DNA of 25,160 bases from Bacteroidota bacterium (GCA_027371665.1 DAHXMP010000014.1:1-25160); one strand, 5' to 3'. Positions 1-9,221 are shown, counted from the stretch's first letter. Numbers and translations are program-made. The notes: generated by a model from the letters alone, not told the origin.

Positions 1-728
1 TTTCTTGCGAGTTCTATGAATACTTCGTTCATTGTTTTTGCCTTGTATGTATTTTTCAGGTTATGGGGCGAATCGAGAGCTTCAATTCTGCCGTTTACCA
101 TAATCGAAACCCTGCCGCAGTATTCTGCTTCATCCATGTAATGTGTAGTAACGAAAATCGTTCTCCCGTTTGCAGCAGCTTCGTAAATCAGGTTCCAGAA
201 CTGGCGGCGTGTAATCGGGTCAACTCCGCTCGTCGGCTCATCGAGAAACACAATTCCGGGTTCGTGAATAATGGCAATCGAGAATGCGAGTTTCTGTTTC
301 CAGCCCAGCGGCAAAGAACTTATTAGGTCTTTACCTGATTTTTCCAAATTAAGTTTTTTAAGTAGGAAATCTGTTTTTTCGGCAATCTCACTATTGGACA
401 AACCATAAATACCTGCATAAAATCTAATGTTTTCGGAAACTGTCAAATCTTCGTAAAGCGAAAACTTCTGACTCATATAACCTATATTTTTCTTAATACT
501 TTCCGTTTCTTTGAAAACATCGAATCCTGCCACTGTGGCTGTTCCTGATGTCGGTGTCAGCAACCCGGTAAGCATTTTAATAGCCGTTGTTTTTCCTGCA
601 CCGTTAGCTCCGAGAAAACCGAATATTTCTCCTTTGTGAACATCGAAGCTGATTGAATCAACGGCAGTGAATTTACCAAACTTTTTTGTCAGGTTCACGG
701 CTTCGATTATCTTCCCGTTCTTATTCAT
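1..728 (-). CDS. ABC exporter ATP-binding protein, YbhF-like second half (partial)
   Basis: This is the nucleotide-binding subunit of an ABC-2 type exporter. Translating the minus strand from the ATG at 726-728 gives an open frame of 242 codons that runs off the left window edge. Visible are Walker A GANGAGKTT (residues 40-48), Walker B FLDEPTSGVD (about 160-170) and an H-loop TTHYMDEA. The signature motif is not LSGGQ but LPLGWKQ (about 129-135), the form seen in the C-terminal half of YbhF-type proteins. The start overlaps the stop of the upstream ATPase gene by 8 bases, so the two are translationally coupled and probably form a heterodimer. Membrane permeases would be expected just beyond the left edge. 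The family is certain; the exported substrate is unknown. Confidence 0.9.
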   Translation of the reverse strand, partial: MNKNGKIIEAVNLTKKFGKFTAVDSISFDVHKGEIFGFLGANGAGKTTAIKMLTGLLTPTSGTATVAGFDVFKETESIKKNIGYMSQKFSLYEDLTVSENIRFYAGIYGLSNSEIAEKTDFLLKKLNLEKSGKDLISSLPLGWKQKLAFSIAIIHEPGIVFLDEPTSGVDPITRRQFWNLIYEAAANGRTIFVTTHYMDEAEYCGRVSIMVNGRIEALDSPHNLKNTYKAKTMNEVFIELAR

Positions 729-1641
729 CTTTGGTGCCTTTCATCAGAGCCATGAACACATCTTCGATACCGGGTTCGAGCTGCTTTATTTCAAAATTTT
801 CTTCTAAATAATTTTTCAAATAAGAAATCAGTTCATCCGGATTTACATTTTGACGCTTGTCAGTGTAGTGAATAGAATCCCCGAAAGGATAAACTGAATG
901 AGCGAATTCATACTTTTCAAACGATTTAATAGCCTGGTATTTATTTTCGCAAATGATGGCAAACAAAGGCATAGAATATTTATTCACGACATTTGCAGGA
1001 GTGTTAATATCGAGAATCCTGCCGTTTTGAATGAGAGCCACCCTGTCGCAAAGGACAGCCTCATCCATGTAAGGTGTGGAAACTATAATTGTGATTCCCT
1101 GCTGCTTGAGCCTTTTGAGCATTTCCCAAAATTCCTTACGTGATACTGCATCAACACCTGTAGTGGGTTCATCGAGGAGGAGAAGTGAAGGCTTATGAAT
1201 CAAAGCACAGGATAAAGCGAGTTTTTGCTTCATGCCGCCGGAAAGCTTTCCGGCACGCCTCTTTTTGAACGGTTCGATTTGTACGTAAATATCTTTAATC
1301 AAATCATAATTATCTTCGATTGTCGTATCGAATATCGAAGCAAAAAAACGCAGATTCTCTTCGACAGTCAGGTCCTGGTAAAGAGAAAATCTGCCGGGCA
1401 TATATCCGAGTCTTTTTCTTAAATATTTGTAATCTTTTAATGCGTCCTTTCCGAGAACCGTTATACTGCCGCTGTCGGGAAGCATTAGTGTCGTCAGTAT
1501 TCTGAATATAGTCGTCTTGCCGGCACCGTCGGGTCCAATGAAACCAAAGATTTCTCCTTCTTCGATATTAAAGGATAAAGAACTGATAGCATTCTTTTTG
1601 CCGTAAGACTTGCTTAATTCCTTAGCTTCGACAGCATTCAT
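721..1641 (-). CDS. ABC exporter ATP-binding protein, YbhF-like first half
   Basis: This 306-residue ATPase is the likely partner of the overlapping downstream ATPase. Walker A reads GPDGAGKTT (residues 36-44), the form typical of the N-terminal half of YbhF. The signature is a normal LSGGMKQKLAL and Walker B is LLLLDEPTTGVD. The H-loop histidine is replaced: the segment reads STPYMDEA where the partner has TTHYMDEA. Residues after about 220 form a C-terminal extension of the kind seen in drug and polyketide exporters. In E. coli YbhF the two ATPase halves are one polypeptide; here they are two genes. It is the first gene of the transcript, 148 bases downstream of the thiamine-binding gene, with a palindromic operator candidate in between. 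Export of a drug or lipid-like compound is inference from the family. Confidence 0.9.
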   Translation of the reverse strand: MNAVEAKELSKSYGKKNAISSLSFNIEEGEIFGFIGPDGAGKTTIFRILTTLMLPDSGSITVLGKDALKDYKYLRKRLGYMPGRFSLYQDLTVEENLRFFASIFDTTIEDNYDLIKDIYVQIEPFKKRRAGKLSGGMKQKLALSCALIHKPSLLLLDEPTTGVDAVSRKEFWEMLKRLKQQGITIIVSTPYMDEAVLCDRVALIQNGRILDINTPANVVNKYSMPLFAIICENKYQAIKSFEKYEFAHSVYPFGDSIHYTDKRQNVNPDELISYLKNYLEENFEIKQLEPGIEDVFMALMKGTKDE

Positions 1642-1682
1642 AATATATTAATAAAATTAACCTGTTTATTTAACTAAATAAT

Positions 1683-1698
1683 TTAACCAAATGGTTAA
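1683..1698. promoter_or_regulatory. palindromic operator candidate in front of the ABC exporter
   Basis: The sequence TTAACCAAATGGTTAA is a perfect inverted repeat of 7+2+7 bases. It lies 42 bases upstream of the start codon of the minus-strand exporter ATPase. Its size and symmetry fit a TetR-family repressor site, and such repressors often control YbhF-like exporters. No regulator gene is in the window. A weaker, similar AT-rich stretch lies at about 1709-1728. Confidence 0.5.
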
Positions 1699-1789
1699 TT
1701 CAAAATTAATCAAAATGTTTTAATGGTCAAAATATAATAATATTTAAATATTTTGCTCAGTAAAAAAAAGCCTGAAAAGATTTGACAAT

Positions 1790-2101
1790 TTAACTGTGTT
1801 TAATTTTCCTCTGAAGCAAAGATTGTATTTTGTCTATTTTGGAATTCATTCTTGATTGTTCACTTTTTCTGTAGTCAATTTTTATAGAAGAAGAAATCCT
1901 GTTGCTTTGAGGTTCGAGCAGTTTGAAGCATGATGTAATAACTTCGAATACTTCATCCCAGCTTCCTTCTAATATAGTTCCCATCGGTGTAAGACGATAG
2001 GTAACACCGCTTTTATCTATCAGGTCAATTATTTGAGATACAAATTGACTGACGCTTTCACCTTTATCGGTGGGAAACATCGAAAATTCGAGAAGAACCA
2101 T
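1790..2101 (-). CDS. MTH1187 family thiamine-binding protein
   Basis: This 103-residue protein belongs to the MTH1187/YkoF-like family (Pfam Thiamine_BP, formerly DUF77). These are small ferredoxin-like-fold proteins that bind thiamine or a related compound in the cytoplasm. The characteristic features are an N-terminal strand ending in MFPTDKGESVSQFVSQII, the central TYRLTPMGTILEGSWDEV segment, and the following helix with a conserved position for the small ligand. Length is typical for the family. It starts 14 bases after the stop of the giant secreted protein and may be co-transcribed with it, although no functional link is apparent. The precise physiological role of the family is unsettled. 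Confidence 0.85.
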   Translation of the reverse strand: MVLLEFSMFPTDKGESVSQFVSQIIDLIDKSGVTYRLTPMGTILEGSWDEVFEVITSCFKLLEPQSNRISSSIKIDYRKSEQSRMNSKIDKIQSLLQRKIKHS

Positions 2102-2115
2102 TATTCACCGTTAAA

Positions 2116-5100
2116 TTATCTGAGTATATTAAAAATTTTACTGATAAGTTGTGAAGGAGTTTGTAAAACATACATATAAACTCCGTTTTCAAGATTCATT
2201 GCGTTATATTCTACAGAATATATTCCGGGTTCGGGCGTTGCAGAATAAACTATTTCTCTTTTTCTTCCCATTATATCAACAATATACAAGGAAGTAGGAG
2301 CGGCTTCGATAACTTCAAAATCGAAAGTTATTTTATCGTTTGCCGGATTTGGTTTTGCATCTAATAATGCGGTTTTTCCGTTAGATGAAAATAACCTTGT
2401 TCCGCCTTCCTTACATAAACCTTTAAGGCAGAATAAGCCGTCGGTCTTGAATACCGTACATCTTCCGCCGGTCATTATAACCGTATCAATGGAAATAGTA
2501 CTGCATTCTTCATCCCCGAGAGCAGTAAGCAAATCAAGCTTCGTTAAGACACCAACAGTATCCTGGATAGTGCCGCTGATTTCAATTAACCTTCTGTCGC
2601 CTGTAATTGTGCCGTTTGGAGTGTTCCCCTGTGGTTTGAGAACTGTTTTATTAAGATTCAGGCGTATTGTAAAATCTGTAATACCGCTCTGTTTTAAACC
2701 CAGGGATGAAGTTATAATGACGGGAATACTGACAGGTACACCGACATTTGAACTGTCTGATTGAACAACCAGGAAAACTTTAGCAGAAACAGGCAAGCCC
2801 TGTGCAAGAACGGGAATACTGTCTGCGAAAGGACAAGGAAGTCCCGAGTAAATACTCAATGTAAAAGTATGAAGTTTGTCATCGAAAGCATAAAATTCAA
2901 GGTCAATACTTAGTGAATCACCGGGCTGAAGATTATAGGGCAATCCGGGTGTAGTATTAAGTACCCGGAAATATTGGGGCACACTTGATAAGCTGTCAAC
3001 CGTAACAGGAGTATTTCCTGTGTTTCTAACAACTATATGTCTTACAACCCTCTGCCCGTTGTCAACTGAATCAATCAAAATTGATAAGCTGTCCGGGATG
3101 AGTTTCGGGTCAACAACATTTGCTTTCAATATTAATGTCTTTGTTCCACCGCAGGTATCGGATATCTGAATTGAATCTACAACATTTCCAACAATTGGCT
3201 GAGCAGAAAAGCTAACAACAACAATTCGGGTTTCATTTGATGCATAAGGTATCGAAAAAGCATCGGCATCGACAGCAAATTGAGATGTATTATTAATTAA
3301 ATTAAACGAGGTCTCTCTCGAAGATTGATTAATAAAAGCAAAGGATGTTGCTTCCTGAGTATTGATACATACTTTCCCAAAATCCAAAGTATCGGGAAAT
3401 GCCATCTTTGGTTGAAAAGGATTGGCTTTTAATATAAGTATTTTAGAATCGCCACATGTATCTATTATAATCAATGAATCAATGAAATTGCTTTCAAAGG
3501 CTGAACCTTTGAAAAATACAGGGATGTTCCTTGACTCGTTTGAATTGAATCTGTCGGTAAGTGAATAATCAGTTAAAGAGAATGATGAATTGCTGTCTGT
3601 TTTCCCTGTGAAGGAAGTTGGAACAGAAGATTCGTTAATGAAAGAAAAAGCCTTTATTGCTGAGTCATTAAGACATAATGCACCGAAATCAAGAGTATCA
3701 GGGAATGAAGGTTTAGGCTTGAAAGCCGTTACTTTCAAAACAAAGGAACGTGTTTTATTGCATAAATCAGTAAAATTCAGTTTCCCGTAATATGTTCCTT
3801 CTGTCCCGTTCCCGAGGGCTTTAACTTTTAACCTGATAGTTTCATCGGGTTTGAATTTTACATTCATTGGATTACTGTTCAGGCTGAAAAAGCCCGGAGG
3901 GCTCACATCTGCTATAACTGTTGTTTCGGTGAGAGATGAATTATGTATTTCAATCAGGCTGTCTGTTTCTCCGTCTATGCAGACGTTGCCGAAATCAAGA
4001 GTATCGGTTACATTCTGAAAATCAAGTACGACATTGGGATTAATTGTTATTGTTACAGTGTCCCTACCGATACAACCGTTTGCACCCATAACGGCAAGCT
4101 CATAAGAAGTTGTTACTGTAGGTGTGGCAAGAGGATTTAAGGTTGAAGTACTGCTCAATCCCGTTGCCGGGCTCCATCTTATTGATTGGTAGGGTGTAAT
4201 ACCTCCCGTAACTTTTCCATCCAAACGAACCCGTGCAGAATCACCTTCGCAAAAAACAGTGTCTCTTCCGGCATCAACTGACGGTGTCGGTTTAAGGCTC
4301 ACGACTATAGTGTCCGTATAAGTGCAGTTGTTGGCATAAGTAGCCGTTACCCAGTAAATGCCGGGCTGGGTTATTGTGTAGATTGAATCTGTGCTGCCGT
4401 CCTGCCAGAGATATGCAATAGCACCATTGAAATTATTTGTTTTAATTTCTTCACCCGGACAGATTTCCTGGTCAGGGCCTAAACCATATATATAACCCGG
4501 TGAGTTGTTGAATATCCATCCGGAATTATCTGATATATCCTTACTAAACTTACCGGCATAAAATGTTGCTCCTCCTGCAGCCTGAATGTCACGCATTTCA
4601 ATAAAGTCCCCGGAAACAATTCCTGAGGGTTTTGTAATTAATGCCTGGGTACCGGAATTAGAACCTCTCATAATAATCGGAAAGCAATTATTGCCCCGGA
4701 TGTCTAATTGTTTATTAACTTTTTGAGACAATCCGCTTGGGAGGATGTATGTTTTACCCGGTGAGAAAGTCAGTGTATCATAAATGTTTCCATTATAGAA
4801 AGTACCATTGCCAAGAATCGTCATTCTATTATATGCAGCAGAATCATAGACAAGTGTACCTGATGATTGATTTCTGAATTCGACATTATAATATTTCAAT
4901 CCTTTTCCGGCAACCATAGCGACATCTGAACCGGTAAATTTAAGAATAGAATTCCCGGAATTAAAAAATAAATTCCTGTCTAAAAGATACCATTCGGGAT
5001 TAGTGCCGCTCCCTGTAAGTGTAATGTTCGATGAGCCAAGAACAAGAGTCCTGGCATTATCTTCATTGGAAACGAGCCTGCTTGCAATTATATGCTTGCT

Positions 5101-7758
5101 GTTAGTATTTAAAATACCGTGAAATTGAGATATAATTCCTGTCGTTTTAAGTGAATCCTGTAAGTACCAGCTCCCTCCTATACCATTAAAAATGAAATTG
5201 CTGTTTAATTGATTGTTGCCCGTTGAAATTGTCTGATCGAAGCTTATTGCCTCAAAAATATACTGACCGTTATAAGTAATAGTCATGTTTGGGATAAATG
5301 TTAAAGACCCGAAAATTCGTATATCAACGCTGTCGCCTGCAAATAACGGGCTGAATGCAGAACCCGTCCAGTTCATGTTATTACATGCAGCATTTCTTGA
5401 ATTGAGAAAAACAACCTGGCCGGGCATTTTGAATGAATTTACATCGAAAAAAACATTGTCAATGCCCGTAGGAATACATGCTCCACCGATACCTCCGCTT
5501 GTCAATGACCAGTGCGACGGGTCCGTCCAATCGCCCGTGCCGCCAACCCAGTACAAATCCTTAGGTGTTCTTGAATTAATAATCCAACCTGTATTATTAC
5601 CTAAATCAATTGAGTTGTTTGCGGTGAATACGGCAGTTCCTTCGGCGTGAATGTCCCTCATCGTTACATAGCTTATAGTAACGGTTGCACTGTCTTTGTG
5701 TATAGTCGCATTCAATCCGTTAGAGGTTGCAAACATGGAAACAGGCGAGGCACAGGTTCCAGGAACAAGGAACCTGTTATATATAGTTTGAATTGAGTTA
5801 CTGTAAAATATATAGCTTTTGCCTGCCGAAAAAATCAAATCATTATATGAGTTATTATCGAAGATAATACCGTTACCGAAAAATGTTACTTTGTTGAATG
5901 TTGAGGCGCTGTATAAAGAGTAAGTCTCATTCGGGTCGTAAAACTCCACATTATAATAATTCAATCCGTTGCCGGAAAACATGCTCACTTCCTTTCCGAT
6001 GAATCTAATCAGGGAAGTTCCACAATCGAATGTCATGCCTGTATTAACGACGTTCCACTGGGCATTCTTACCGCTGCCGATAAGAGTAATCAATGATGAA
6101 CCGAGATCCAGTGTCCTGGCATTATTGACATCCGATATAAATCTTTCGCAGGTAACCGACTGGTTATTTGTGTTTAAAGTGCCATGATAAAAAGATATGC
6201 TCGAAGCGCAGTTTAAGCTGTCGAGTAATGTCCATCCTCCACCGTCACCTTCAAAGATAATATTATTCAGGAACTGTTTTCCATTTGTTTTAATTGTTTT
6301 ACCCTGAGCCTGGGATTCGAAATAGACATATCCGGTGAAAGTCTGGGACATATTTTGATTTAGCTCTAATGAGCCGTATATAGCCAGTTCATTAGTGTTA
6401 GGGCCTTTGAGAACAGGATTAAAGTTTGCCCCGTTCCATGACATGTTCCCGCAAGTTGCATTGCCGGTATTAATTGTTACTGACTGGCTGTCAGCCGTAA
6501 AGGAATTAGCATCGAAATATACATTGTCATTTGGAGTAGGGATGCAGGCTCCTCCCGGACCACCGGAAGACAAAGACCAATGCGAAGGATCTGTCCAGTC
6601 TCCTGTGCCGCCTACCCAATAAAGGTTTAGAGGTGGAGCGGGAAAAATATTCCAGCCATTATTATTGCCGAGGTCAACTGAATTTCGGGCGGTAAATACA
6701 GCTCCTCCATTAGCCCAGCAGTCTCTTAAAGTTACATACTCTATATCAATTAAGCCGCCTGCTTTTGAAATAAATGTACTGTTTTCCGGGACACTCGAGC
6801 GTATCGTTATCGAGCCTGTACATGTTCCAAGTGCAGTTAATGAACTATTAATAAATTGTGTTCTGCCTGCCTGCAAAACATACAACATGCCCGGAGAAAA
6901 AGCTAAAGTATCATATGTGTTATTCTTTTGTATGACACCGTTACCCCTGAATTCTACTTTCATGTAAGTTGAGGAGTCATTCAGTGTGTGAGTTGATGAA
7001 GAATCGGCGAAAATCAATTTGTAATAATTTAATTTATTTCCCGGGAAAACGCTTACGTCCGAACCGGTAAACATTATAGTCGAGGTACCTGCAGAAAATG
7101 TAAGTGCCTTTTCTTCAATGTTCCATTCAGGATTGTTACCGTTGCCAATTACAGTTATTAAAGAAGCCCCAAGGTTAAGGGTTCTCAGGTTGTTTTGTGT
7201 GGAGACAAATCTCGAACATTTTATCGGCTGACTGTTTGTATTTAATGAGCCGTTTACAAGCGTGATATTTCCTGTAACATCCATTCCGTCGTTAAGAGTC
7301 CAGCCGCCTCCGATACCGTCGAAAGTAACGTTGTATTTTAATTGTTTCCCGGCAGTAACAATTGTATTTCCATAATTTATTGATTCAAAATAAATTTGAC
7401 CTGCAAAAGTCAGATTCATAGCAGGAATAAGAGTCAGTGAACCGTAAATCCTGAGGTTATTGAAGTCACCTGATAAAGTGGGATTATAAGCGGCACCGGT
7501 CCAATTCATGCCTTTACATACGGCAGATGAATTTATTTTTACGATACAACCGTTCTGTGAGAATGAATTGGCATCGAAATACACGTCATCGTCTTGTGTC
7601 GGTACTACAAGATGGGTTGTCGTGCTACCCGAAGCAATTGCCCAATGACTTATTTCAGACCAATTCCCCGAACCGCCAATCCAATAATAATCGGCAGGAA
7701 ATAATTTATTGAATAGAAAAAAAATAATTATGCAATTAAGTAAAATTTTTTTCATCAT
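2116..7758 (-). CDS. giant secreted multidomain protein with T9SS type-A C-terminal sorting domain
   Basis: This protein is probably secreted by the type IX system and attached to, or released from, the outer surface. I chose the start MMKKILLNCI because it begins a signal peptide (residues 1-22, KK then a hydrophobic core). The frame stays open to an ATG at 7848, but that adds 30 residues ahead of the signal. With this start the length is 1880 residues. Three tandem repeats of about 350 residues (24-370, 379-725, 735-1082) each begin with YW[IV]GG[ST]G[ND]W and contain a predicted beta-rich solenoid-like region. An Ig/PKD-like segment (1088-1242) follows. Next come four ASH-like units (1253-1655), three of them opening with DTLDFG, then a cohesin-like segment (1660-1785). 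The end (about 1800-1880) carries KPNPANDKITF and a GVYMYVL-type strand typical of the sorting domain. Adhesion or matrix function is inference. Confidence 0.85.
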   Translation of the reverse strand: MMKKILLNCIIIFFLFNKLFPADYYWIGGSGNWSEISHWAIASGSTTTHLVVPTQDDDVYFDANSFSQNGCIVKINSSAVCKGMNWTGAAYNPTLSGDFNNLRIYGSLTLIPAMNLTFAGQIYFESINYGNTIVTAGKQLKYNVTFDGIGGGWTLNDGMDVTGNITLVNGSLNTNSQPIKCSRFVSTQNNLRTLNLGASLITVIGNGNNPEWNIEEKALTFSAGTSTIMFTGSDVSVFPGNKLNYYKLIFADSSSTHTLNDSSTYMKVEFRGNGVIQKNNTYDTLAFSPGMLYVLQAGRTQFINSSLTALGTCTGSITIRSSVPENSTFISKAGGLIDIEYVTLRDCWANGGAVFTARNSVDLGNNNGWNIFPAPPLNLYWVGGTGDWTDPSHWSLSSGGPGGACIPTPNDNVYFDANSFTADSQSVTINTGNATCGNMSWNGANFNPVLKGPNTNELAIYGSLELNQNMSQTFTGYVYFESQAQGKTIKTNGKQFLNNIIFEGDGGGWTLLDSLNCASSISFYHGTLNTNNQSVTCERFISDVNNARTLDLGSSLITLIGSGKNAQWNVVNTGMTFDCGTSLIRFIGKEVSMFSGNGLNYYNVEFYDPNETYSLYSASTFNKVTFFGNGIIFDNNSYNDLIFSAGKSYIFYSNSIQTIYNRFLVPGTCASPVSMFATSNGLNATIHKDSATVTISYVTMRDIHAEGTAVFTANNSIDLGNNTGWIINSRTPKDLYWVGGTGDWTDPSHWSLTSGGIGGACIPTGIDNVFFDVNSFKMPGQVVFLNSRNAACNNMNWTGSAFSPLFAGDSVDIRIFGSLTFIPNMTITYNGQYIFEAISFDQTISTGNNQLNSNFIFNGIGGSWYLQDSLKTTGIISQFHGILNTNSKHIIASRLVSNEDNARTLVLGSSNITLTGSGTNPEWYLLDRNLFFNSGNSILKFTGSDVAMVAGKGLKYYNVEFRNQSSGTLVYDSAAYNRMTILGNGTFYNGNIYDTLTFSPGKTYILPSGLSQKVNKQLDIRGNNCFPIIMRGSNSGTQALITKPSGIVSGDFIEMRDIQAAGGATFYAGKFSKDISDNSGWIFNNSPGYIYGLGPDQEICPGEEIKTNNFNGAIAYLWQDGSTDSIYTITQPGIYWVTATYANNCTYTDTIVVSLKPTPSVDAGRDTVFCEGDSARVRLDGKVTGGITPYQSIRWSPATGLSSTSTLNPLATPTVTTSYELAVMGANGCIGRDTVTITINPNVVLDFQNVTDTLDFGNVCIDGETDSLIEIHNSSLTETTVIADVSPPGFFSLNSNPMNVKFKPDETIRLKVKALGNGTEGTYYGKLNFTDLCNKTRSFVLKVTAFKPKPSFPDTLDFGALCLNDSAIKAFSFINESSVPTSFTGKTDSNSSFSLTDYSLTDRFNSNESRNIPVFFKGSAFESNFIDSLIIIDTCGDSKILILKANPFQPKMAFPDTLDFGKVCINTQEATSFAFINQSSRETSFNLINNTSQFAVDADAFSIPYASNETRIVVVSFSAQPIVGNVVDSIQISDTCGGTKTLILKANVVDPKLIPDSLSILIDSVDNGQRVVRHIVVRNTGNTPVTVDSLSSVPQYFRVLNTTPGLPYNLQPGDSLSIDLEFYAFDDKLHTFTLSIYSGLPCPFADSIPVLAQGLPVSAKVFLVVQSDSSNVGVPVSIPVIITSSLGLKQSGITDFTIRLNLNKTVLKPQGNTPNGTITGDRRLIEISGTIQDTVGVLTKLDLLTALGDEECSTISIDTVIMTGGRCTVFKTDGLFCLKGLCKEGGTRLFSSNGKTALLDAKPNPANDKITFDFEVIEAAPTSLYIVDIMGRKREIVYSATPEPGIYSVEYNAMNLENGVYMYVLQTPSQLISKIFNILR
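4513..7689 (-). repeat. three tandem coding repeats of about 1.05 kb in the giant secreted protein
   Basis: The units lie at about 7689-6649, 6624-5584 and 5556-4513. Each encodes about 347 residues with the same order of landmarks: YWVGGTGDW, a stretch ending in FD[AV]NSF, a NMNWTG-like motif, an IYGSL strand, a GGxW segment, an NARTL-like motif, a LNYYN-like motif, and a closing DLGNNNGW-like motif. Units 2 and 3 are visibly closer to each other at their starts than either is to unit 1. The copies have diverged clearly at the DNA level, so they are old duplications. Confidence 0.8.
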
Positions 7759-7944
7759 ATATTTCCGAAATTTATTGTCCTCATTTATTGTAATAATCTT
7801 TCCAAAATACAAATAATTGTTAATAAATAAAATAATTATTTTACTCATTCAACCGGGAAAAATATGTTAATTATCAGAATAAAATTTGATAAAATACAAT
7901 TATGATATTACAACCGTAAAATATAATTTAAAATGGAATGGAAA

Positions 7945-7979
7945 TTGTTTCTTTTTAAGAATATTTATTAATATATTTG
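7945..7979 (+). promoter_or_regulatory. possible Bacteroidetes-type promoter for the signalling operon
   Basis: The -7 element candidate TATATTTG (7972-7979) matches the TAnnTTTG consensus of Bacteroidetes primary sigma promoters. A TTG (7945-7947) lies 24 bases upstream, slightly further than the usual 17-23. It would place the transcript start about 25 bases before the ATG at 8010. The surroundings are so AT-rich that a chance match is possible. Confidence 0.3.
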
Positions 7980-8009
7980 AATTTCGTATAAATAATAATA
8001 CAATTCTTT

Positions 8010-8336
8010 ATGGCAGATATTGTAGCAACAGTTGACCTGGTTCCCGGAATGGTGCTTAGCGAGCCTATAGTGAATACCTTCGGACAAATTCTGATTGAAG
8101 GGGGTGAGACGATAAATAATTCTCATATAAAGATGTTAAAAACGTGGGGTATTGCTTTTATTCAAGTTAAAACCGACGGAAGTGATGATTCGGAAGAAGT
8201 TAGTGAAGATACGATAATTGATGCCATGAAACGACTATCAAAAAGAATGAACTGGAAACCGCGTAATAAATTTGAGCAGGATTTAATGGATATGGGGGTA
8301 ATTGCATCAGTCAGTAAGATAAAGGATAAGGGCTGA
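8010..8336 (+). CDS. small DUF3391-like protein of a signalling cassette
   Basis: This 108-residue protein begins with a segment (residues 5-54) that resembles the small domain found at the N-terminus of many HD-GYP and HDOD signalling proteins: VDLVPGMVLSEPIV, then an ILIEGGETI turn, then HIKMLKTWGI. The rest is acidic, then helical and basic. There is no catalytic motif. It ends 8 bases before the HDOD gene, so the two are almost certainly one operon, and it may act as a detached regulatory domain for that protein. It has no clear Shine-Dalgarno site. The family match is by pattern and not exact; the function is inference. Confidence 0.65.
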   Translation: MADIVATVDLVPGMVLSEPIVNTFGQILIEGGETINNSHIKMLKTWGIAFIQVKTDGSDDSEEVSEDTIIDAMKRLSKRMNWKPRNKFEQDLMDMGVIASVSKIKDKG

Positions 8337-8344
8337 ACAGGAAT

Positions 8345-9193
8345 ATGAGAAATTTAGATGAATTATTAGAAAAAATTAACGATTTCCCGACTCTTCCAAC
8401 CATTTATTCCACACTGATGGAAGTGCTTTCAAATCCACGGACAACAGTTCAGGATGTTGCTGATGTTATATCGAAAGACCAGTCGTCATCTTTGAAGATA
8501 CTTAAAATAGTTAATTCTGCTGTTTATGGATTACAGACAAAGATTGACAGTATAGCCCAAGCAATTTTTTATATAGGATTTAATGAAGTAAAGAATATTG
8601 TGCTGACATTGTCTGTCATTGATGTTTTTTCAGGTACAAAATCGCTTGTGAATTTTAATATAGTGGATTTCTGGAAACATTCGATAGCTGTTGGTATAAT
8701 ATCAAGGAGGATGGGCAAGGCTATGGGTGTCAGGAATACCGATAACTATTTTCTCGCAGGAATAATACACGATATCGGTAAACTGTTCTTTTTAAGAAGC
8801 ATGAATGAAGATTATTTGAAAGTGCTGAGATATGTCCAGGAGCACAGGGAATCAATCAGAGATATTGAAGTCAAGATGATAGGATTCGACCATACTACAG
8901 CCGGTGAATTATTAGCCGTAAAATGGCAATTGCCTGAATCAATAATTAATACTATAAAATTCCATCATGTCGGCTTGATTGACGGAAATCCGGAAACGAT
9001 GATTGTCTGCGTTCACCTGGCAGATGTGGTTGCAAGAATGCTCGAGCTTGGCCATCCTGGTGATGAAATTGTATCGGCTCCGAATGAGGAAATCTGGAGC
9101 AAAATCAACATGCCCGATAACGTGTTTACAAAGATGTATGATAACCTGATATTTGAATATACCCAATCTCTGGGAATTCTTCTTCTAAAATAA
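8345..9193 (+). CDS. HDOD domain protein
   Basis: This 282-residue cytoplasmic protein is a single HDOD domain, an HD-superfamily relative common in bacterial signal transduction. The opening FPTLPTIYSTLMEVLSNP and the SSLKILKIVNSAVYGL segment are diagnostic. Further on, H112, the doublet H142-D143 (IIHDIGK), H183, the HH pair at 207-208 and the HLADV segment are kept. Most residues that would bind metal in true HD phosphohydrolases therefore seem to be present, which is not rare in this family. A weak AGGA site precedes the ATG. It sits between a DUF3391-like gene and a histidine kinase gene, so it probably passes or modifies a signal in that pathway. No enzyme activity can be claimed. Confidence 0.85.
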   Translation: MRNLDELLEKINDFPTLPTIYSTLMEVLSNPRTTVQDVADVISKDQSSSLKILKIVNSAVYGLQTKIDSIAQAIFYIGFNEVKNIVLTLSVIDVFSGTKSLVNFNIVDFWKHSIAVGIISRRMGKAMGVRNTDNYFLAGIIHDIGKLFFLRSMNEDYLKVLRYVQEHRESIRDIEVKMIGFDHTTAGELLAVKWQLPESIINTIKFHHVGLIDGNPETMIVCVHLADVVARMLELGHPGDEIVSAPNEEIWSKINMPDNVFTKMYDNLIFEYTQSLGILLLK

Positions 9194-9221
9194 AAATCAC
9201 TTTTTGAAAGAGGAAACATTT

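Noticed and set aside
63..326. Plus-strand open frame of 87 codons at the left edge
   Set aside because: The minus strand here encodes a clear ABC ATPase with Walker B and H-loop motifs.
2447..2764. Plus-strand open frame of 105 codons
   Set aside because: It lies wholly antisense to the cohesin-like part of the secreted protein, with low-complexity residues and no ribosome site.
5285..5650. Plus-strand open frame of 121 codons
   Set aside because: It is antisense to the second and third repeats of the giant secreted protein, shows no family motif, and a similar shadow frame recurs at 6395-6622 because the coding repeats recur.
7871..7892. Inverted repeat TTATCA/TGATAA in the intergenic region before the signalling operon
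   Set aside because: Six A/T-rich pairs across a 10-base gap are expected by chance in such AT-rich DNA.
9204..9221. TTG as the start of the histidine kinase
   Set aside because: The six extra codons cover the AAAGAGG ribosome site that is well placed for the ATG at 9222.
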